A DNA stretch of 5,037 nt, from contig DSDE01000442.1 of NCBI GenBank assembly GCA_011049095.1, forward strand, positions 1 through 5,037. Reading direction: 5' to 3'. Source of the DNA: Fidelibacterota bacterium. GTDB taxonomy: Bacteria; Fidelibacterota; Fidelibacteria; Fidelibacterales; DSDE01. Below, piece after piece: positions 1 to 4,619 of the stretch. A program made the translations under genes and the position numbers. Under the pieces are notes generated by a model. It had not been told where the DNA came from. It was given only the letters and a program-made list of their open reading frames with translations, and ran no database searches. Position 1 is the stretch's first letter; every line of letters starts with the position of its first letter.

Positions 1-685
1 CCTTTATACTGATTTGCCAGAAAGCAAAATCCGTGGTTATACAGCGGGACGATTCAGCTTCAATGTGAAAGGCGGGCGATGCGCAGCCTGTGAAGGAGAC
101 GGCATCAAGAAAATCGAGATGCACTTTATGCCCGATGTTTACGTCCGCTGTGAAGTCTGCAAAGGACAACGCTACAATCGGGAAACTCTACAGATTAAAT
201 ACCGTGCTAAGACCATCGCCGATGTTCTGGATATGACCGTTGAAGAGGCCGCCGACTTTTTCAAAAACCACACCGCTATTCACCGCAAATTGCAAACCCT
301 CTCCGATGTTGGCTTGGGATATATTAAGCTGGGACAACAGGCCACAACCCTTTCCGGCGGCGAGGCGCAGCGCATTAAGCTGGCCACGGAGCTGAGCCGC
401 ATCGGCAGTGGCAGGACGCTTTACGTCCTGGATGAGCCAACAACCGGGCTCCATTTTGCCGATGTGGATATGCTGCTAAGAGTATTAAAAAGGCTGGTGG
501 AAAAGGGGAATACTGTTCTGGTTATCGAGCACAATCTCGATGTCATCAAAAGCGCCGATTACATCATTGACTTAGGTCCGGAAGGAGGCGATGCCGGCGG
601 AAAGATTATCGCCGAAGGAACACCGGAGCAGATCGCTAAAATTTCCCACTCATATACCGGCCAATATCTCAAAAAAGTCCTATAG
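1..685 (+). CDS. uvrA: UvrABC excision nuclease subunit A, C-terminal part (5' end outside window)
   Basis: UvrA is the cytoplasmic damage-recognition ATPase of nucleotide excision repair; it dimerises, loads UvrB at lesions and then leaves. Only the last 227 residues are visible, read from base 2 to the TAG at 683-685. Seen, in visible-residue numbers: the C-terminal zinc module with two CxxC pairs (C27/C30 and C50/C53) around a Gly-rich stretch; the ABC signature LSGGEAQR at 117-124; Walker B with LDEPTTGLHFAD from about 143; and the H-loop in VIEHNLDVIKSAD from about 174. It ends in the usual DLGPEGG block and a short tail, so the C-terminus looks complete. The order and spacing match the second ATPase half of UvrA family proteins, and nothing in the visible part looks damaged. 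It converges on the minus-strand gene remnant at 942-1563. Family assignment is essentially certain; the N-terminal half cannot be judged. Confidence 0.97.
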   Translation, partial: LYTDLPESKIRGYTAGRFSFNVKGGRCAACEGDGIKKIEMHFMPDVYVRCEVCKGQRYNRETLQIKYRAKTIADVLDMTVEEAADFFKNHTAIHRKLQTLSDVGLGYIKLGQQATTLSGGEAQRIKLATELSRIGSGRTLYVLDEPTTGLHFADVDMLLRVLKRLVEKGNTVLVIEHNLDVIKSADYIIDLGPEGGDAGGKIIAEGTPEQIAKISHSYTGQYLKKVL

Positions 686-941
686 AAAGATTGACGAAAG
701 GATGCTCACACAAAGTCACAAAAGGAAAATTAATCTGGCTTTATCCATGTTTAAAAATTTTTGGGACACGGATAAGAAGAAACAAAGATTACAAAGGGTC
801 TCGCCGCGATTATTGATATTCAAGCCCTTCAGCCTTGTGTAAGGTTTTGAGATCGTTCATTTTTCTTTGGACCAGCCAAACACTTGAAAATCTGCCAGGA
901 AATGCTTCACCGTTTTCACATCCGGCGACGTCACTAATAAG
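686..941. other. Gene-free spacer between uvrA and the broken minus-strand gene
   Basis: This 256-base spacer between two convergent genes holds no ORF I can support. It is rich in A and in CACAAAG/ACAAAG-like words (about 708-725 and 780-800). One imperfect inverted repeat is visible, 741-749 against 767-775 (8 of 9 pairs), around an A5T5 core. It might fold but lacks the GC stem plus T-tract of a clear intrinsic terminator, so I do not call one. No convincing uvrA terminator was found. Confidence 0.5.
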
Positions 942-1563
942 CTATGGCATGCGCATTCCCAGGAGTTCCAGGAGCTGGGCTTCGTCTTCCATAGCGATTT
1001 TTGCCACTTATTAGAAATCATCCATCCAATCGGTGAGGGCTTCGATGGCGGCATTTTTTTTGGCGGTGGCAGGTTGATCTTCAGCTATTTCACGGTCATA
1101 TTCTGCTTTTGCTGCGTTAAGCTCTGAAAGCAAGTTTTTGGCGGCAGTCAAATTCTCTTCGGTGACACGCAGTCTAGCTAAACTTGCTTTGATGATGGTG
1201 TCGGAAAGGGCGTTGGCATAAAAATTTTCCATCTGGGCAAGGCGTTTCAGATAACCGTTGGATATCTTTTCATCAACTCCAAGCTGTGCTTTCCGAGTCG
1301 CATCTTTACGGAATGCTGCCAGTGCAATGGTCCTTTCATACGCCATTTTGGTGGCACGCGTTTCAATTTCTTCCTGCTGATTGGCATCATCAAGCTCAAG
1401 GGCTTTGCTGTGCAGGCTTTTGCCTTCATTGATAACGGCTTTCATCAAAGCCCAGCTCTTCAAGGCGGGGCTTTATCTCCGGGTGGGTGAGAGCAATGTT
1501 TAAAATGCTTCCATATATTTCCAGCTTGTCATAATCCTGATAAATCAGTGGTTTTTTGGCCAT
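942..1563 (-). pseudogene. Disrupted gene for a helical protein of unknown function: one frameshift and two in-frame stops
   Basis: The start is ATG at 1563-1561 with AGGAG (1571-1575) seven bases upstream. The first frame gives 45 residues, beginning MAKKPLIYQDYDKLEIYGSI and ending GFDESRYQ, then hits TGA at 1428-1426. Dropping one base (the T complementary to 1428) continues in the next frame as EGKSLHSKALELDD for 138 residues, through FYANALSDTIIKASL to ALTDWMDDF. Two consecutive TAA codons (1013-1008) follow. The same frame then resumes with VAKIAMEDEAQLLELLGM for 21 residues to a TAG at 942-944. From memory, homologs of this small helical family keep a continuous DWM-DF-..-A-IALED-PQLLE-LGI C-terminus, so the distal peptide appears to be original coding sequence. 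The reconstructed length is about 206 codons. The product is Glu/Lys/Ala-rich, probably helical or coiled-coil, and has no signal peptide. Its function is unknown. Sequencing error could explain the indel but less easily the tandem stops. Confidence 0.72.
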
Positions 1564-1570
1564 AATCGTT

Positions 1571-1575
1571 CTCCT
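1571..1575 (-). promoter_or_regulatory. Ribosome binding site AGGAG of the disrupted gene
   Basis: Read on the minus strand, AGGAG lies seven bases before the ATG at 1563-1561. It fixes the start of the broken gene about 100 bases upstream of the first ATG-like codon in the frame that carries most of the protein. This shows that the short first-frame peptide is a real N-terminus. Confidence 0.75.
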
Positions 1576-1601
1576 TTTCTTTTTTTTGAATCTCTTTTCA
1601 T

Positions 1602-1607
1602 TTTATA
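1602..1607 (-). promoter_or_regulatory. Possible -10 element (TATAAA) for the disrupted gene
   Basis: On the minus strand TATAAA sits about 40 bases upstream of the ATG at 1563 and is followed by a purine-rich leader. No good -35 box is seen at 16-18 bases. That position falls inside the left arm of the 1613-1767 palindrome, so the element either supplies or has replaced the upstream promoter half. This is a weak call from one hexamer. Confidence 0.25.
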
Positions 1608-1612
1608 CCACT

Positions 1613-1767
1613 TCTGTCCAAAATAAAACTATTCAATTCGTAAATCTCATTTCTCCGGCTGTTTTAACCCGGGCATTCACGAATTCGGGGAAGATTCTGC
1701 GTGAAGGCCCGGATTAAGGCAGTCAGCATAATCTAATTTATCGATGGAAAAATTTATTTTGGACAGA
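1613..1767. repeat. 155-bp concentric imperfect palindrome with 15-bp perfect terminal inverted repeats
   Basis: The outer arms are TCTGTCCAAAATAAA (1613-1627) and its exact reverse complement (1753-1767). An inner inverted repeat (1657-1681 against 1700-1724) has the same centre, near base 1690. The two intervening stretches are almost equal in length (29 and 28 bases) and show only weak mutual complementarity. No ORF lies inside and no clear target-site duplication flanks the ends. The shape is that of a short non-autonomous mobile element (MITE-like) or another dispersed palindromic repeat. A regulatory or recombination site is also possible. A single copy in one window cannot show mobility. 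Confidence 0.6.
1657..1724 (+). repeat. Inner long hairpin of the palindromic element
   Basis: A 25-base arm (1657-1681) faces its partner (1700-1724) across an 18-base loop. Twenty of 25 positions are Watson-Crick complementary, including CCGGGC and TTCACG blocks. In a plus-strand RNA three of the five remaining positions would be G-U wobble pairs, leaving one C-A and one A-G mismatch. The loop can extend the stem with GAAT/ATTC. No T-tract follows on either side, so it is not a standard intrinsic terminator. Confidence 0.6.
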
Positions 1768-1799
1768 TTTGGCAAAACAACTGAAAATTCATCGTTTCT

Positions 1800-1829
1800 A
1801 AAAGCAGCTTGCCAATTATGACTGCTTTT
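1800..1829 (-). terminator. Weak hairpin over the nadC stop codon, possible terminator
   Basis: AAAAGCAG (1829-1822) and CTGCTTTT (1807-1800), read on the minus strand, form an 8-bp stem around a 14-base loop that contains the nadC TAA. Only four pairs are G-C, and the run of four T is part of the stem. An alternative pairing, GCTTGC (1807-1812) with GCAAGC (1839-1844), competes with it. Termination here would be inefficient at best. Confidence 0.3.
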
Positions 1830-2673
1830 GCCGAAAGAGCAAGCTCAAATCAGCCGACGGCGCCGAGTGGGTCAGTGCGCCGGCAGAAATATAGTCCACG
1901 CCGGTGGCGGCAATTGCTGCCACTTGCTCTGGTGTGACGTTTCCGGAAAACTCTATGGAAATATGGGCAGGTCGCTGAGCCACGGCCTGCTTGGTCATAT
2001 CCAGGGAAAAATGGTCTAACATAATGCGCTGGATGGGGAAAGCTGCCGCCCGCCGGAATTCATCCAAACTGGTGACTTCTACCTCAATTTTCCACTGGCG
2101 GTTTTGATGATTTTTAAAGTCCAGCGCTTTTTGAATGGCTCTCTCAAGGGAACCGACATAGCGGATGTGATTTTCCTTAATCAAAATCATATCATAGAGA
2201 CCAAATCGGTGGTTGAATCCGCCACCGCAGACAACGGCATATTTATCCAGCAGCCGTAGTCCGGGAAGGGTTTTGCGCGTATCCAGGATCTTAGATTTTG
2301 TGCCGGCAGTCTGTTTAACATACTGGTTTGTCAGGGTGGCTATACCGCACATTCTGCCTAAGAAATTCAGCGCTGTCCGTTCGCCCATGAGGATAGCTTC
2401 GCCATTGCCCGCGAGCTGAATAAGTATTTCTCCATTTGAGAAAGCTTCACCCTCATCTTTCAGCAAATCAATCTCCATATTAGGATCAAGATGATGAAAA
2501 AGCTGTTGTGCCAGTTGGCCGCCTGAAAAAATTCCGTCTTGCTTGGCAATGATTTTGGCCTGAGCTTTGGCGTGAAAAGCAATAGAAAGGGCGCTGATGT
2601 CGCCGCTGCCAATATCTTCTGACAGAGCATTCTCGATGAGGGGCTGAATCAATTTTGGCTCTAAGCTTGTCAT
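1816..2673 (-). CDS. nadC: Nicotinate-nucleotide pyrophosphorylase (carboxylating), quinolinate phosphoribosyltransferase
   Basis: This cytoplasmic enzyme condenses quinolinate with PRPP to give nicotinate mononucleotide, CO2 and pyrophosphate, the third step of de novo NAD synthesis. The 285 residues match the usual family length. Seen: GERTALNFLGRMCGIAT (97-113), DTRKTLPGLR (131-140), KYAVVCGGGFNHR (144-156) and IKENHI (165-170), which carry the Arg, Lys and His substrate contacts known for the family. Also EVEV (197-200), MLDHF (218-222), SGNV (243-246) and the C-terminal barrel motif YISAGALTHS (261-270). Position 221 is His where E. coli NadC has Asn (LDNF). All other recognisable motifs are intact. 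The ATG (2673-2671) overlaps the TGA of the upstream lipoprotein gene as ATGA, with AGGA about ten bases upstream, so translational coupling is likely. nadA and nadB are not in the window. The upstream neighbours are stress genes, an unusual setting. Confidence 0.97.
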   Translation of the reverse strand: MTSLEPKLIQPLIENALSEDIGSGDISALSIAFHAKAQAKIIAKQDGIFSGGQLAQQLFHHLDPNMEIDLLKDEGEAFSNGEILIQLAGNGEAILMGERTALNFLGRMCGIATLTNQYVKQTAGTKSKILDTRKTLPGLRLLDKYAVVCGGGFNHRFGLYDMILIKENHIRYVGSLERAIQKALDFKNHQNRQWKIEVEVTSLDEFRRAAAFPIQRIMLDHFSLDMTKQAVAQRPAHISIEFSGNVTPEQVAAIAATGVDYISAGALTHSAPSADLSLLFRQKQS

Positions 2674-3080
2674 CGCTGGTTTTCCTGAAGCTGTCGCTGC
2701 ATTTTCTGGTATTGGCGGATTTCTTCGCGAACTTGCTGCGCCCGGTATCTTTTGTAGCGGCTGTATTCCAGTATTTGCTCGGGGCTAAGGAGGGCTTCGA
2801 TTTGAGCGTCGATTACGGCGTAAACGGCTGTAATTTTTCCCGAGAGCAAGGGTGTTTGTCCAAATTCACTCCAGGCTTCATTTTCAAGGATGATGCCTTC
2901 TCTTATGATGGGACGCAATTTTTCTGCATCTTCGAGAGAGAGCTTAAGACGTTGAGTCAGTTCAGAGAGGGTTTCATCGGTTTTTACACCGGCTTTTTGC
3001 TCCTGTGCCTGTTGGGCTATAGAGGCGCAGGCGCTGAGAGCAAAGCTTATCATAATGAGGGTCAGGGCTGATTTGGTCAT
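2670..3080 (-). CDS. Small Spy/LTxxQ-like lipoprotein
   Basis: 136 residues from the ATG at 3080-3078, chosen because GGAG (3089-3086) lies five bases upstream and a lipoprotein signal follows directly. A longer TTG reading from 3119 would begin inside the terminator hairpin. Seen: positively charged start MTK, hydrophobic stretch 5-16, and lipobox LSAC with the acylated Cys at 18. A helical Gln/Glu/Arg-rich body follows, with KLSLEDAEKLRPIIRE (46-61) and LLSPEQILEYSRYKRYRAQQ (97-116). These two segments resemble the paired L-(T/S)-x-x-Q helices of Spy/CpxP/metal-resistance proteins, though the first has Ala-Glu in place of Gln. Residue S19 gives no plain Asp+2 retention signal, so outer-membrane anchoring is possible. 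It is likely periplasm-facing; its role as chaperone, envelope sensor or metal binder is inferred. It overlaps nadC by four bases and is preceded by a strong terminator. Confidence 0.8.
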   Translation of the reverse strand: MTKSALTLIMISFALSACASIAQQAQEQKAGVKTDETLSELTQRLKLSLEDAEKLRPIIREGIILENEAWSEFGQTPLLSGKITAVYAVIDAQIEALLSPEQILEYSRYKRYRAQQVREEIRQYQKMQRQLQENQR

Positions 3081-3094
3081 TTTTTCTCCATCAT

Positions 3095-3130
3095 AAAAAA
3101 AACGCGGTGAAGGGGGCAATCTTCACCGCG
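3095..3130 (-). terminator. Strong rho-independent terminator between the Spy-like gene and the lipoprotein gene
   Basis: On the minus strand a perfect 10-bp stem CGCGGTGAAG/CTTCACCGCG (3130-3121 and 3112-3103) with an 8-base loop is followed at once by eight T (3102-3095). It begins 12 bases after the stop of the gene at 3143-3652. The T-tract ends five bases before the GGAG of the lipoprotein gene, so it separates the stress genes from lipoprotein-nadC and could serve as a partial terminator or attenuator. Confidence 0.92.
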
Positions 3131-3142
3131 CGAGGACTCCGA

Positions 3143-3652
3143 TTAGAACCATCTCTGGTGAGGTCCATCAGGCCGGGGCGAGCCTTTTGGACCACGGGGG
3201 TAGGGATTTAATCCTTGCCCACATCCTCGTGCTGAGTGGTGGCGTCCTTTATTTTTGAATCCTTTGTTCTTCATTTGCATTTGCTTAAAAGCATCTTCGC
3301 CCACAATGTTCCGCACTTTTAGCAAATGCTCATTGCGCTTATCGGCAGACTTTGCTTTGAGTTTGTTGAGTTCTTCCTGTTTTTTTGTAATCACTTTGCT
3401 TGATTTCCCTTCAGCAATGAGTTCCCGAACTTCCATTTGTTTGACCTGGATTTCGGCTCGGATGGGAATCATCTCTTTTTGGTGTTCGTAGCGGAGCTCA
3501 TCCAGCGCTTTCATTTGATCATCGGTGAGATTAAGGCGTGCCTGCACCGGACGCTGCCAGGTGTCGGGGTTTGGGGTTTCGGGTTTATCCTGGGCAGCAA
3601 GTGCGCCAGCAAAAAGGCTCAGGCTGATCATAGCGGTTAAAATCCGTTTCAT
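3143..3652 (-). CDS. Exported Spy/CpxP-like LTxxQ protein with basic Gly/Pro-rich tail
   Basis: 169 residues. The ATG at 3652-3650 has AGGAG (3659-3663) six bases upstream and overlaps the upstream stop as ATGA. Seen: a Sec signal peptide (MKR, hydrophobic 4-18, likely cleavage near A19-A20/Q21), then the family motif LNLTDDQMKALDELR (40-54). A long charged helical region (about 55-128) follows, rich in Lys, Glu and Gln. The second LTxxQ position of the family is only loosely present (VGEDAFKQM, 117-125). From about 129 the tail changes to Gly/Lys/Arg/Pro with H138, H139, C144 and H165, giving a basic, probably flexible end that might bind metal or anionic surfaces. Family members are periplasmic chaperones or metal-responsive proteins (Spy, CpxP, ZraP, CnrX). 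The exact role here is inferred from the adjacent sigma/anti-sigma pair. A strong terminator follows the stop. Confidence 0.85.
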   Translation of the reverse strand: MKRILTAMISLSLFAGALAAQDKPETPNPDTWQRPVQARLNLTDDQMKALDELRYEHQKEMIPIRAEIQVKQMEVRELIAEGKSSKVITKKQEELNKLKAKSADKRNEHLLKVRNIVGEDAFKQMQMKNKGFKNKGRHHSARGCGQGLNPYPRGPKGSPRPDGPHQRWF

Positions 3653-4125
3653 TTCATTCTCCTTTGTTGACGGTTTTCTCGTTTTTGTTCCAATTCGTGG
3701 CGCAGGTGTTTGCGAAAATGCTCTTCAAAGAACATATAGCGCGCAATCTGTTCGGCATCGAGAATGCCAAAGAGCGAATTCACAAATGTTTCGCGCTGAC
3801 GAATTCTTAGGGTTTCAAATTCAGTCCATTTGGAAAGAAGACCCTTTGCGGCCGCATCAGTGATATTGCTTTTGTTTTCATCAAACCACTGGTCGCAGAT
3901 ATTTTTATAGCGTTCATAGAGGGCTTTTTGGCTGTCGAGGAAGCTTTTTTGCATAGGGAAGAATATGGCAGCCTGCTGAGGTGTAAGGCTCAGATATTCA
4001 GTCATTTGGTAGATGCGGTAGCTTTCCATTTTTGGGTTGTCCATTGGCCTGCCCATCATACCGGGTACTTCAAAAGCCATAATGGCTGAAAATGTCATAA
4101 CGAAAGCAATGATAATTTTTCTCAT
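3649..4125 (-). CDS. Exported Spy/CpxP-like protein, Met-rich N-terminus and His-containing C-terminus
   Basis: 158 residues from the ATG at 4125-4123, preceded by AAAGAGA (4137-4131) five bases upstream. A TTG at 4140 would overlap the previous stop but has no ribosome binding site and adds only five residues before the signal. Seen: signal peptide MRKIIIAFVMTFSAIMA (1-17), then a Met-rich segment (M23, M24, M28, M33, M41). The LTxxQ motif YLSLTPQQAAIFFPMQ (44-59) follows, then helical sequence, and a second copy ILDAEQIARYMFFEEHFRKH (121-140), where LDAEQ replaces LTPEQ. H136, H140 and H143 lie close together in the last helix, and the protein ends in a strongly basic QKRENRQQRRMK. The paired motifs fit the Spy/CpxP/Metal_resist fold. 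Met and His clusters recall metal ligands in CnrX/ZraP-type proteins, but metal binding is inference. It lies directly after the anti-sigma gene and overlaps the next Spy-like gene by four bases. Confidence 0.83.
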   Translation of the reverse strand: MRKIIIAFVMTFSAIMAFEVPGMMGRPMDNPKMESYRIYQMTEYLSLTPQQAAIFFPMQKSFLDSQKALYERYKNICDQWFDENKSNITDAAAKGLLSKWTEFETLRIRQRETFVNSLFGILDAEQIARYMFFEEHFRKHLRHELEQKRENRQQRRMK

Positions 4126-4136
4126 ATTAGTCTCTT

Positions 4137-4619
4137 TCAAATTTTATTTTCGAGAAGGGTTTGAAGGTTTTCCCAGGACTCTGTTTCCAGGAGGTATTCA
4201 ATCATAGCATTTTCCGATGGCGAAGGCTCAAAGTCAAGGGCACCCTCGAGAATAAGTTCAGTCTGAGTTTCGCTATCCAGATAGCTGTAGATATCAGGCG
4301 CTGTCTCTTTGGATTTGAGCATAAAGATCGAGAGCAAAGTCGTTAGCAGAAGGGCAGCGGCGGTGGAATACCAGCCAATTCGGTAATAGTTGCGTTTTTT
4401 TTTGGTAGGCAGTTTATCGAGAATGCGATTTTGAATATCTTGGTCTTTCAGCGCAGTGTTTTCAGGAAAGAGGTCAAAAATTCCTTTGGCAATGAATTGA
4501 AAATCGTCCCAGGCGCTTTGGCATTGGGCGCAACTTTTTAGATGAGCTTTTTCAGCAGGTGAAAATCTGCTGCCGTTCACAATTTCTGCAAATCGTTCTT
4601 GTAGCAGTTCACAATTCAT
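4137..4619 (-). CDS. Zinc-binding transmembrane anti-sigma factor
   Basis: 160 residues, starting at the ATG that overlaps the sigma factor stop (ATGA, 4619-4616), with AAAGG about eight bases upstream. Seen: an N-terminal cytoplasmic domain with the ZAS signature H26-x3-C30-x2-C33 in AHLKSCAQCQSAW, a Lys/Arg stretch (73-80), and one hydrophobic span (about 82-101). After it comes a 59-residue periplasmic tail rich in Glu and Asp. Anti-sigma factors of this class grip the cognate ECF sigma factor through the zinc-binding domain and release it when the envelope signal arrives. Position right after the sigma gene supports that pairing. The topology is cytoplasm-in by the positive-inside rule. 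The acidic periplasmic tail contrasts with the basic Spy-like proteins encoded next, which could contact it; that contact is a hypothesis. A degradation-based release cannot be judged because no protease is visible. Confidence 0.88.
   Translation of the reverse strand: MNCELLQERFAEIVNGSRFSPAEKAHLKSCAQCQSAWDDFQFIAKGIFDLFPENTALKDQDIQNRILDKLPTKKKRNYYRIGWYSTAAALLLTTLLSIFMLKSKETAPDIYSYLDSETQTELILEGALDFEPSPSENAMIEYLLETESWENLQTLLENKI

Noticed and set aside
741..775. Inverted repeat TTATCC...GGATAA after uvrA as a terminator
   Set aside because: The stem is AT-rich, has a mismatch and lacks a following T-tract on the plus strand.
591..842. 83-codon plus-strand reading frame across the uvrA end
   Set aside because: Its first third is uvrA in another frame and the rest is A-rich spacer translated into Lys/Arg/Gln-rich text, with no ribosome binding site.
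1008..1013. Tandem TAA read as reassigned sense codons
   Set aside because: nadC in the same window ends at TAA as expected, so TAA acts as a normal stop here.
857..1054. 65-codon minus-strand reading frame ending GWSKEK
   Set aside because: It overlaps the end of the disrupted gene in another frame, its start lies inside that gene without a ribosome binding site, and the sequence resembles no protein I know. A short tail of unrelated sequence is more likely.
1657..1724. Inner palindrome as a bidirectional transcription terminator
   Set aside because: No run of T follows the stem in either direction, and the concentric outer repeat fits a mobile-type element better.
2655..3071. 138-codon plus-strand frame opposite the lipoprotein gene
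   Set aside because: It is antisense to a gene with signal peptide, lipobox and ribosome binding site. The Phe/Leu-rich translation is a typical shadow of a Glu/Lys-rich helical protein.
3081..3119. Longer TTG start for the lipoprotein gene
   Set aside because: It would place 13 residues encoded by the terminator hairpin ahead of a complete lipoprotein signal. The ATG at 3080 has GGAG at proper spacing.
4126..4140. TTG start for the first Spy-like gene, overlapping the anti-sigma stop as TTGA
   Set aside because: There is no ribosome binding site for the TTG, and the ATG at 4125 directly begins the signal peptide with AAAGAGA upstream. Coupling through TTGA remains a minor alternative.
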